This document shows, piece by piece, positions 1-6,853 of a stretch of DNA of 64,000 nt; within the stretch, counting starts at the first letter, position 1, and every line of letters begins with the position of its first letter. The translations under genes were made by a program, and so were the position numbers. The DNA lies in assembly GCF_031426495.1 (NCBI RefSeq), contig NZ_JANPLK010000082.1, positions 67,487 to 131,486 on the forward strand. The letters are read 5' to 3'. This DNA comes from Gemmatimonas sp. Its GTDB lineage: Bacteria > Gemmatimonadota > Gemmatimonadetes > Gemmatimonadales > Gemmatimonadaceae. The notes under the pieces are model-generated. The model saw only the letters and a list, made by a program, of their open reading frames with translations, had not been told where the DNA came from and did no database searches.

Positions 1-97
1 CATTTCGACTTGCGTCGGATCATCGGCGGGCGGTGATGTTATGACGATCCGAGTGCCCGCGCAATACGACCAACTGAGGCTAAGTTGTTGACCTAGT

Positions 98-233
98 TGT
101 GGATATACGTTGAAAGGTGTGTGGATAACTCGGTAAGTCCGCGTCGGAGGGGAAGATCGCCCCGCACCAACTGTGGATAAGTGGTTCCGTGATGCCCCTC
201 CGTTTTGCGGCTCGGCTGAGTGCTTTATCCACA
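98..233. other. Candidate oriC: cluster of DnaA boxes
   Basis: Three exact matches to the 9-bp DnaA box lie at 120-128 and 172-180 (TGTGGATAA) and at 225-233 (TTATCCACA, opposite orientation). A fourth copy with one mismatch (TGTGGATAT) is at 98-106. Four boxes in 136 bp of a GC-rich genome is far beyond chance. The whole 1-409 stretch has no convincing gene, as expected for an origin. The flanking gene to the left, where dnaA or another origin marker could be, is outside the window, so a DnaA-regulated promoter region cannot be excluded. Bases 1-97 and 234-397 hold nothing else I recognise. Confidence 0.6.
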
Positions 234-409
234 TAACGGGTTGTCACAAAAGTGCTTTTCGGTTGTTCGCTAACACATCTCCACGGCTGGCTTCGGTGTT
301 TATCGGGCGAGCCCATCCGTGCCAGTGACGAAACACGCGGGGCCATGGCGGAGTTGCCCGTTTGGGCGCATTCTCCCGTGATCTCGCGCACCTCATCAGG
401 AGAACAGAC

Positions 410-1345
410 GTGTCGATGGAACCACGGATCGGATTGCTGGTCGGCCGGGAATGGTCGTTTCCCCCCGCCTTTCTCGAAGCAGTGGCGCGCCGGGAGTCCG
501 GTGTCACCGCGGACTACATCACGCTCGACGCTACGCGAATGGGGCAGGACGTCCCCTATTCGCTGATCATCGACCGCATTTCGCATGAGGTGGGGTTTTA
601 CCGCACCTTCCTCAAGCACGCGACCCGGATGGGGACGACCGTGGTCAACAACCCCTTCATGTGGTCGGCCGACGACAAGTTCTACGACGCCACCGTGGCC
701 ATCCAGAACGGCGTCGCGCACCCCAAGACGATGGTGCTCCCCAACAAGGATTACATCCCCGGCATCTCCCATACCGAGTCGTTGCGCAACCTGGCCTACC
801 CGCTCGACTGGAAGGGCGTGGCCGAGTACATCGGCTTCCCGTGCGTCCTCAAGGACGCCCACGGCGGCGGCTGGCGCGACGTGTACATCTGCGACTCCAT
901 GGAGGAGCTGATCCACCACTACAACAACAGTGGATTGCTCACGATGGTCGTGCAGGAGTTCATCAAATGGGACGCCTACGTGCGCTGTATGGCGCTGGGA
1001 CGGGAGAAAGTCCTGCCGATGCCGTACGACCCCGGCGAGCGCCGCTACATCCCCGATCCGGGCTATCTAGGCAAGGAGCTCGAGGCCCGGTGCATCAAGG
1101 ACTCGCTCACGTTGTGCAATGCATTGGGCTACGACATGAACACCGTCGAGTTCGCCGTGAAGGATGGCATCCCCTACGCCATCGACTTCATGAACCCGGC
1201 TCCCGACATGGATATCTATTCGCTCACGCCGACCTACTTCGAGTGGGTGGTCGAGCACATGGCCGACCTCGCAATCAAGCTGGCCACGGCGCCGCGAACG
1301 CAGCCGAGCGGCGTGGCGATTGGTGGGCAAGCAACAGCGAAGTAA
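410..1345 (+). CDS. ATP-grasp carboxylate-amine ligase (RimK/glutathione-synthetase-like)
   Basis: A 311-residue protein with an ATP-grasp fold. The nucleotide-binding lysine and Gly-rich loop are seen in FPCVLKDAHGGGWRDV, and the C-terminal metal-binding segment is YAIDFMNPAPDMD. Such enzymes activate a carboxylate as an acyl phosphate and join it to an amine, often an amino acid or peptide. Start GTG 410 was chosen because AGGAG at 398-402 lies 7 nt upstream; ATG 416 is an alternative. It is the first gene of a same-strand set of four (410-4845) whose other members are a permuted ATP-grasp enzyme, a class I amidotransferase/peptidase and a GCS2-type ligase, so it most likely makes or extends a small amide-bonded metabolite or peptide tag. 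The substrate is unknown. Confidence 0.8.
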   Translation: MSMEPRIGLLVGREWSFPPAFLEAVARRESGVTADYITLDATRMGQDVPYSLIIDRISHEVGFYRTFLKHATRMGTTVVNNPFMWSADDKFYDATVAIQNGVAHPKTMVLPNKDYIPGISHTESLRNLAYPLDWKGVAEYIGFPCVLKDAHGGGWRDVYICDSMEELIHHYNNSGLLTMVVQEFIKWDAYVRCMALGREKVLPMPYDPGERRYIPDPGYLGKELEARCIKDSLTLCNALGYDMNTVEFAVKDGIPYAIDFMNPAPDMDIYSLTPTYFEWVVEHMADLAIKLATAPRTQPSGVAIGGQATAK

Positions 1346-1428
1346 GGGGTGGGGAGTATGGGGTGGGGAGTACGGGCGTACGGAGTACCCCGTACCCCAT
1401 ACCCCATACTCGCCACCCCATACTCCCC
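1345..1428. repeat. Heptanucleotide repeat array forming an imperfect inverted repeat
   Basis: Directly after the stop codon of the ATP-grasp gene, the sequence is built from 7-bp units. On the plus strand 1385-1426 reads GTACCCC, GTACCCC, ATACCCC, ATACTCG, CCACCCC, ATACTCC. The left part (about 1346-1374) contains the same heptads in reverse orientation, so 1351-1374 pairs with 1405-1428 at 22 of 24 positions. The transcript could fold into a long hairpin; the G-rich strand also has four or more G-runs. It could act as a terminator-like or mRNA-stabilising element between the first and second genes of the cassette, or be a selfish repeat. Confidence 0.8.
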
Positions 1429-1474
1429 TGTACATGGCTGCTCGCCGACTGATCACAAACCTTATCGACGTTTT

Positions 1475-2827
1475 ATGTCAACATCCGCGATTGCGCGGTA
1501 CCACGATGTGCTGCAGGATGGCGCAATCGCGCAGGCCAGCGCCGAAGTTCTCGATCGGCAACTGCGGCATGACGGGCTCTTCTTTGGGGAGCGCGCGTTG
1601 TGCAGCGTCTTGCGCCCGCGCTTCCTGAGTCTCGGCCAATACCAGCAGCTGGCCCGCGCCTGCGCCCTCGTCGGATCGGCCTTCGAAAAAGTCCGGGTAG
1701 CCGCCATGGCGGACTCGGAATTACGGGCCCAGTTCGGGCTGACGGCGTGGGAGGAGCAGCTCATTCACGCCGACCCCGGATTCGACGTCGCCAGCCCGAC
1801 CTCCCGCCTCGACGCGTTTTTCGCGGAAGGGGAGGGGGGGCTCAAGTTCACGGAATACAACGCGGAGACGCCGGCCGGGGCGGCGTACAACGATGCGTTG
1901 TCGCGCGCCTTCCTGTCGTTGCCGGTCATGCATGCGTTCAGCCGGACCCATATTGCCGTGCCGCTACCCGCTGCGCCGTCGGTCGTGCACTCGCTTCTGA
2001 ACGCGTACTACAGTTGGCGCGGCGTGCGCGAGGCACCCACGATCGTCATTCTCGATTGGAAGGAAGTGCCGACGTACAGCGAATTCGTGCTCTTTGAGCG
2101 CGAGTTTCAAGCGCTCGGGCTCGACGCCTTCATCGGTGATCCGCGCGACGCCGAGTACACGAACGGCAGGCTGATGATCGGTGGCAAGCACGTCACGATG
2201 ATCTACAAGCGCGTGTTGATCGACGAACTGGTCACCCGCGAAGGGCTCGATTCGCCCGTCGTGCGAGCTGTACGTGAAGGTGCGGTGTGCATGGTGAACC
2301 CGTTCCGCTGTAAGATGTTACATAAGAAGGCCTCACTTGCCGTGTTAAGTGACGAACGGCAGGCGCCGTTGCTCACCGCCAACGAACAGGCGGCCGTCGC
2401 CGCCCATGTTCCTTGGACACGTGTGGTGCAGGCGCGACACACGCAGTATGGCGCCAGTCGTGTGGATCTCGTGGAATTCACGGCGGCGAACCGTGCCACC
2501 CTCGTGCTCAAGCCCAACGATGAGTATGGCGGAAAGGGAATCGTGCTGGGCTGGACGGTCAGCGACACCGAATGGGAAGCGGCGATCGCGACGGCACTTG
2601 CCGAGCCCTATATCGTGCAGGAGCGGGTGGAAATTCCCAGCGAACTGTGGCCGGCGTGGACCGACGGCGCGCTTCATCTTGGAGAGCGTATGCTCGATAC
2701 CGCGCCCTTTCTCGCGGACGGCATTACGATGTCTGGGTGTCTCACGCGCATCGCGACCGATCCGCTGCTGAACGTCACCGCCGGCGGTGGCTCAAACGTC
2801 CCTACTTTTCTCGTCGAACAACGCTGA
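1475..2827 (+). CDS. Circularly permuted ATP-grasp (type 2) amidoligase
   Basis: About 450 residues. It resembles the CP_ATPgrasp/glutathionylspermidine-synthase-like family: the N-terminal half carries the C-terminal ATP-grasp elements (EYNAETPAG, a metal-binding Glu/Asn signature) and the nucleotide-binding lysine and glycines appear late (LVLKPNDEYGGKGIVLGW, about residues 345-362), followed by YIVQERVEIP. The frame is open further upstream, but that part is the heptad repeat, so ATG 1475 (MSTSAIARYH) is preferred. The stop overlaps the next gene start by one base (TGATG), indicating translational coupling with the amidotransferase. Family members form amide bonds in peptide-like metabolites; the substrate here is not known. 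Confidence 0.8.
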   Translation: MSTSAIARYHDVLQDGAIAQASAEVLDRQLRHDGLFFGERALCSVLRPRFLSLGQYQQLARACALVGSAFEKVRVAAMADSELRAQFGLTAWEEQLIHADPGFDVASPTSRLDAFFAEGEGGLKFTEYNAETPAGAAYNDALSRAFLSLPVMHAFSRTHIAVPLPAAPSVVHSLLNAYYSWRGVREAPTIVILDWKEVPTYSEFVLFEREFQALGLDAFIGDPRDAEYTNGRLMIGGKHVTMIYKRVLIDELVTREGLDSPVVRAVREGAVCMVNPFRCKMLHKKASLAVLSDERQAPLLTANEQAAVAAHVPWTRVVQARHTQYGASRVDLVEFTAANRATLVLKPNDEYGGKGIVLGWTVSDTEWEAAIATALAEPYIVQERVEIPSELWPAWTDGALHLGERMLDTAPFLADGITMSGCLTRIATDPLLNVTAGGGSNVPTFLVEQR

Positions 2828-3624
2828 TGTCGTCTTTGAAACGCCCGGTGATCGGGCTCACCACGCAAACGCTGCACTCGATCGATGGCATCCCACCGGG
2901 GTTACCCTCGTCGTGGGTGATGAATCAGCGCTACTTCCTGGCCGCCACCATGGTGGGTGCCGTGCCTTGGATGATCCCCCTGCTCGACGACGATCTCCTG
3001 ACGCTCCGCGAGATCTACGAACGGCTCGACGGCATTCTGATTCCCGGCGGCGTGGACATTAGCCCCCTCGAGTACGGGGAGGCTGTCCGCAAGGAATGCG
3101 GCAATCTCGACCCCGCGCGCGACCGCGTCGAACTGCAACTGGTGCGTTGGGCGATCGAGGATGGCAAGCCGGTGTTCGGCCTCTGCCGAGGCCTGCAGGT
3201 GATCAATGTGGCGTCGGGCGGTACGCTGTGGCAGGACCTCGCATCACAAAACCCCGCTTTCAACAAGCACGACTTTTTTCCGACGGCCGGCTTCGAGCGC
3301 GATCACCTCGCGCACGAAGTCGACATCGTTCCGGACACAAAGTTGTCACGCTTGCTCGAATCCACACGGTCGCCCGTGAACAGCATGCATCATCAAGGCA
3401 TTAAGCAGTTGGGGCAGCGCCTGGTTGCGTCGGCCACTGCTGACGACGGCCTGATCGAAGCGGTTGAAGGCGACGGTGAGGCGTTTCTGGTCGGGGTGCA
3501 ATGGCACCCGGAAGTGTTCGAGATGGCGGATCCACATACTCGACATCTGTTCGGCGGCTTCATTCGTGCCGCGATGGATTGGTCCACGGCGAACAGCACG
3601 TCCCGCGTGGGCGTGGGGGGTTAA
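2827..3624 (+). CDS. Class I glutamine amidotransferase-like / gamma-glutamyl hydrolase (peptidase C26)
   Basis: 265 residues, the normal size of the PuuD/C26 family. The nucleophile elbow GLCRGLQVIN places the catalytic Cys at about residue 120, and GVQWHPE supplies the catalytic His-227 and Glu-229. C26 enzymes hydrolyse gamma-glutamyl amides, as in removal of the glutamyl group from gamma-Glu-GABA; related GATase domains supply ammonia to a partner ligase. The start overlaps the preceding stop by one base and the stop abuts the next start with no gap. Context with three amide-bond-forming enzymes suggests it trims or recycles the same gamma-linked product, or delivers ammonia. PuuD function itself is not implied because no other putrescine genes are present. 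Confidence 0.85.
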   Translation: MSSLKRPVIGLTTQTLHSIDGIPPGLPSSWVMNQRYFLAATMVGAVPWMIPLLDDDLLTLREIYERLDGILIPGGVDISPLEYGEAVRKECGNLDPARDRVELQLVRWAIEDGKPVFGLCRGLQVINVASGGTLWQDLASQNPAFNKHDFFPTAGFERDHLAHEVDIVPDTKLSRLLESTRSPVNSMHHQGIKQLGQRLVASATADDGLIEAVEGDGEAFLVGVQWHPEVFEMADPHTRHLFGGFIRAAMDWSTANSTSRVGVGG

Positions 3625-4845
3625 ATGCGCGCTCCGAGCCTGACGGTCGGAATCGAGGAAGAGTACCAGATCATCGACCCGGTCACGCGTGACCTCACGC
3701 CAGGGTTCGATGCCCTCGTGTCGAGCAGCGACGCGCAGTTGGCCGACGTGAAAGCCGAGCTCCACCAGTGCCAGGTGGAAATCGGCACGAAGGTGTGCTC
3801 CTCGATTGCCGAACTGCGTTCGGAGCTGGTAAACCTGCGCCGACTGGTGATCAATGCGGCCGGCCAGCACGGCCTGACCATCGCCTCGGCCGGTACACAT
3901 CCCTTCTCCAATTGGATGAATCAGGAGATGACGCCGAAAGAGCGGTACCTCGGCGTGAAGGCGGAGCTGCAGGACCTTGCCCACCGCCTGCTCATTTTCG
4001 GGACCCATGTGCATGTGGGCATTGAAGATCCGGAATTCCGGATCGACTGCCTGAATGCCGCGCGATACATCCTGCCTCACATTTTATGTTTGTCCACATC
4101 GTCGCCCTTCTGGTTCGGGCGCAACACGGGGCTGCACTCTTATCGCAGCATCGTGTTCAAGAACTTTCCGCGCACCGGTGTACCGCGCATCCTGAACGGA
4201 TGGGGCGACTACGCGGATCTCGTGGACACGCTCGTGAAAACGCGCAGCATTCCCGACGGATCGAAGATCTGGTGGGACGTGCGCCCGCACCACATTTACC
4301 CGACGCTTGAGTTCCGCGCCTGTGATGTGAACACGAAGGTCGACGAGGCGGTGTGCATTGCCGCGATCCTGCAGGCGGTGGTCGCCAAGATGTGGAAGCT
4401 GCGCCGCGACAACATGACGTTCCGGGTCTACGCGCAGGATCTCATTGAAGAGAACAAGTGGCGCGCCGTCCGGTGGGGACTCGGCGGCAAGCTGATCGAC
4501 TTCGGCAAGAAGGAAGAGCTGCCGGCACCGGTGCTGATCCGCGAACTGGTGGAGTGGTTCCTCGACGACGTGCTCGACGAACTCGGTACTCGCAAGGAAG
4601 TCGAGTACGCGTTTCGCATCCTCGATGAAGGATCGAGCGCGCAGCGCCAGCTCGCGACGTACGCGCGAACGGGAGATCTGCGGGCGGTCGTCGACCAACT
4701 CATCCGCGAGACGGCCGAGGGGGTATGCGAGCCGTTCCTTGGTCCGCCGCTCGAGTCGGCGTACTCACGTGAGGCGGCTGTTCCGGGGTCGATGCCCACC
4801 CCGACCGCCCCATTGTCGGCGGTACGAGGGCAGTCGGTCCCGTAA
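3625..4845 (+). CDS. Carboxylate-amine ligase, YbdK/GCS2 family
   Basis: 406 residues, similar in length to YbdK-type glutamate-cysteine ligase 2 proteins. The N-terminus TVGIEEEYQI is the GCS2 signature, with metal/ATP-binding Glu residues, and FGTHVHVGI is the second conserved strand. Arg- and His-rich WWDVRPHHIYPTLEFRACD is also typical. These enzymes ligate the gamma-carboxyl of glutamate, or a similar acid, to an amine; most YbdK members have weak or unknown physiological activity. It starts one base after the stop of the amidotransferase gene, so all four genes 410-4845 are probably one transcript. No glutathione synthetase of the usual kind follows, arguing against plain glutathione synthesis. 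Confidence 0.88.
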   Translation: MRAPSLTVGIEEEYQIIDPVTRDLTPGFDALVSSSDAQLADVKAELHQCQVEIGTKVCSSIAELRSELVNLRRLVINAAGQHGLTIASAGTHPFSNWMNQEMTPKERYLGVKAELQDLAHRLLIFGTHVHVGIEDPEFRIDCLNAARYILPHILCLSTSSPFWFGRNTGLHSYRSIVFKNFPRTGVPRILNGWGDYADLVDTLVKTRSIPDGSKIWWDVRPHHIYPTLEFRACDVNTKVDEAVCIAAILQAVVAKMWKLRRDNMTFRVYAQDLIEENKWRAVRWGLGGKLIDFGKKEELPAPVLIRELVEWFLDDVLDELGTRKEVEYAFRILDEGSSAQRQLATYARTGDLRAVVDQLIRETAEGVCEPFLGPPLESAYSREAAVPGSMPTPTAPLSAVRGQSVP

Positions 4846-4852
4846 GGACGCG

Positions 4853-5626
4853 TTACGGGTCGACGCCGATCGACGCGTACGCGCTGGCAATGCGCGCCGC
4901 CGATCCGGTACGCGTGTAGACGTCCGGTCGGCGGTCATGAAGCACGGCGGCGATCACGGCCGCCACGTCGTCGGCGCTCTGCGATTCCGGGAGCGCTCGA
5001 GAGTCGACGCCACCATGGCGGGCATTGAGGCCGAAGTCGGTGCGCACGACGCCCGGGGAGATCAGGGAGACGTGGATGTCCGGGTGCGTTGACTGCACCT
5101 CGGTGCGGAAGTTCGCCGTGAGTGCGTTCAGGAAATGCTTGGCCGCACTGTATGCCGAGCGTTGCAGGGCGAAGGGCGCGCGCCCGAGCATAGACGAGAC
5201 ATTGACCACGTGTCCGCGGCCGGCGGTCATGAAGTGCGGCAACACCTCCTGCATGCCGTACAGCGCCGACTTCACGTTGATGCGCATCATGTCGTCGATG
5301 TCGTCATCGGTGAGTTCAGATGGCATGCGGGTGATGCCCTGACCCACGTTGTTCACCCAGGCATCGATCCGACCGAAGTGCGCCAACGTCTCGCGTACGA
5401 TGCGCTGGACCTCGCCGCGACTTGTGACATCGGCGGTGATGGTCAGGACTGGCGATCCAGTCGCCGCAGTCAGCTCGTCGCCCACGGCTTGAAGTTCCGC
5501 GTGGCGTCGCGCGACAAGGGACAAGGCGTGCGTGGGCGCCACGTGACGCGCCAGCGCCGCCCCAATGCCGCCACTCGCCCCCGTGATAACGACCACGGGG
5601 CGATCGGAGAGAGTCGGTGTGCTCAT
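4853..5626 (-). CDS. Short-chain dehydrogenase/reductase (SDR)
   Basis: 257 residues, classical SDR length. The Rossmann motif TGASGGIG is near the N-terminus (residues about 15-22), NNVG matches the conserved NNAG, and the active site has the Ser of VSSMLG followed by YSAAK (Tyr and Lys). It should be an NAD(P)-dependent oxidoreductase of a small alcohol or ketone, cytoplasmic, substrate unknown. It converges on the amidoligase cassette with a 7-bp gap and is divergent from the HmuY gene, so its promoter lies within 5627-5785. Nothing ties it to either neighbour. Confidence 0.85.
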   Translation of the reverse strand: MSTPTLSDRPVVVITGASGGIGAALARHVAPTHALSLVARRHAELQAVGDELTAATGSPVLTITADVTSRGEVQRIVRETLAHFGRIDAWVNNVGQGITRMPSELTDDDIDDMMRINVKSALYGMQEVLPHFMTAGRGHVVNVSSMLGRAPFALQRSAYSAAKHFLNALTANFRTEVQSTHPDIHVSLISPGVVRTDFGLNARHGGVDSRALPESQSADDVAAVIAAVLHDRRPDVYTRTGSAARIASAYASIGVDP

Positions 5627-5785
5627 GGTAGCAAGAGTAACGCAGGGATTCCTCTACAATCACCTCGTTAGAAATACGAATGCAGCAGCGAAGTGCGCAT
5701 AGGTACTGTCCAGCTTCGCGCACGGGCGGGCGATATCCGCCGGTGCTGCTCGACTCAATCGAATCTCTTCTGCGCTCTCCACTAT

Positions 5786-6853
5786 ATGAAGTCGATGATG
5801 ATGCGATCGCTGTTGTCTGTGGCCTCCCTCGCCGTGCTTGGCGCGTGTGAAGGCGAGTCGAACGCCACGGGTCCGGGTACCGGCACACCGGAGCCGGCCA
5901 TCAACCAGGTGGTGTCGTTCGGTCCGCTCAACGCGAGCAGCACCGACACCCTGGTGTTCTTCAGCTTTGCGTCTGGAACCTTGGTGCCGCGCGCCGCCGA
6001 CTGGGATCTGGCGTTCCGTCGCTACGAAGTGCGCTTGAACTCGCCGGCGGTTGGCGGGGCGACGAGCAAAAACGTGCTCGGCTTCGCGCTCGACAATAAC
6101 AAAGCCGCCAGTGATGCGCAGGTGCTGGCGTTCACGTCGGCGGCGACGCTCGCCGACTTCGATGCAGTGCGTGTGGCGCGAATTCCTGCCGACGATCAGT
6201 TTCAGACGGATCGTCTGACGGAGAACAAGCAGGGTTACCTGAATCTGAGCGGCATTCCGACGGCCAACCCGGCGAACTATTGGAAGCTGCGTCTGGCCAA
6301 CGGCACGTTCGCGGTGTTCCGCGCCACTCGCATCAAGTTTACGCAGACGTTCGCGGTCGACACGTTGTACCTCGAGTCGCGCCTGCAGACCGGCAGCACT
6401 CTCGGGGCCGTGCAGACGCTGGCGATTGCGCCAGCCAACGGCGTGCGTCAGATCAGTCTTGCCACGAATGCGGTGGTGACCGGCGCCGGCTGCAACTGGG
6501 ACCTCGAGTTCAATCCCGCGGCGAACCAGCTCTCGCTCGTGCCGAACGTTGCGTGCAACGCCGGCACGTATCCAGGACCGACGTCCCCGGCCTTCGCCAA
6601 CGCGACAATCGCCAGCGATGCGCCGCAGTTTGCGACGTTCCTGTCGACGTTGGTGGGTCCGATCCCGAACTCTGTGCTCGATAAGAGCGCGCCATTCCGC
6701 TACAACTTGCAGGGCAACGATCGCCTGCACGCCGCGTTCAACACGTATTTGGTGAAATCGGGCACGCGCGTCTACAAGCTCCAGATCACCGACTACTACA
6801 GCAACACCGGTGTCGCGGGCTTTCCGACGATTCGCTACGCCCGCATTCGATGA
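5786..6853 (+). CDS. HmuY-like haem-binding lipoprotein
   Basis: 355 residues from ATG 5786, which gives a clean lipoprotein signal peptide ending in the lipobox VLGAC; the frame is open upstream but has no signal. The mature part begins with a Gly/Pro linker and has the WDLAFRRYEVRLNS block typical of HmuY family proteins, which sit on the outer leaflet and capture haem for a TonB receptor. The stop overlaps the start of a TonB-dependent receptor by 4 bp (ATGA), the same pairing as hmuY-hmuR. I see no convincing Fur box in 5627-5785. The family assignment is by motif; the ligand could differ. Confidence 0.72.
   Translation: MKSMMMRSLLSVASLAVLGACEGESNATGPGTGTPEPAINQVVSFGPLNASSTDTLVFFSFASGTLVPRAADWDLAFRRYEVRLNSPAVGGATSKNVLGFALDNNKAASDAQVLAFTSAATLADFDAVRVARIPADDQFQTDRLTENKQGYLNLSGIPTANPANYWKLRLANGTFAVFRATRIKFTQTFAVDTLYLESRLQTGSTLGAVQTLAIAPANGVRQISLATNAVVTGAGCNWDLEFNPAANQLSLVPNVACNAGTYPGPTSPAFANATIASDAPQFATFLSTLVGPIPNSVLDKSAPFRYNLQGNDRLHAAFNTYLVKSGTRVYKLQITDYYSNTGVAGFPTIRYARIR

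Noticed and set aside
1345..1428. CRISPR array
   Set aside because: The repeats are contiguous 7-bp units without spacers and no cas genes are present.
5627..5785. Fur box upstream of the HmuY gene
   Set aside because: No 19-bp match to the Fur consensus was seen.
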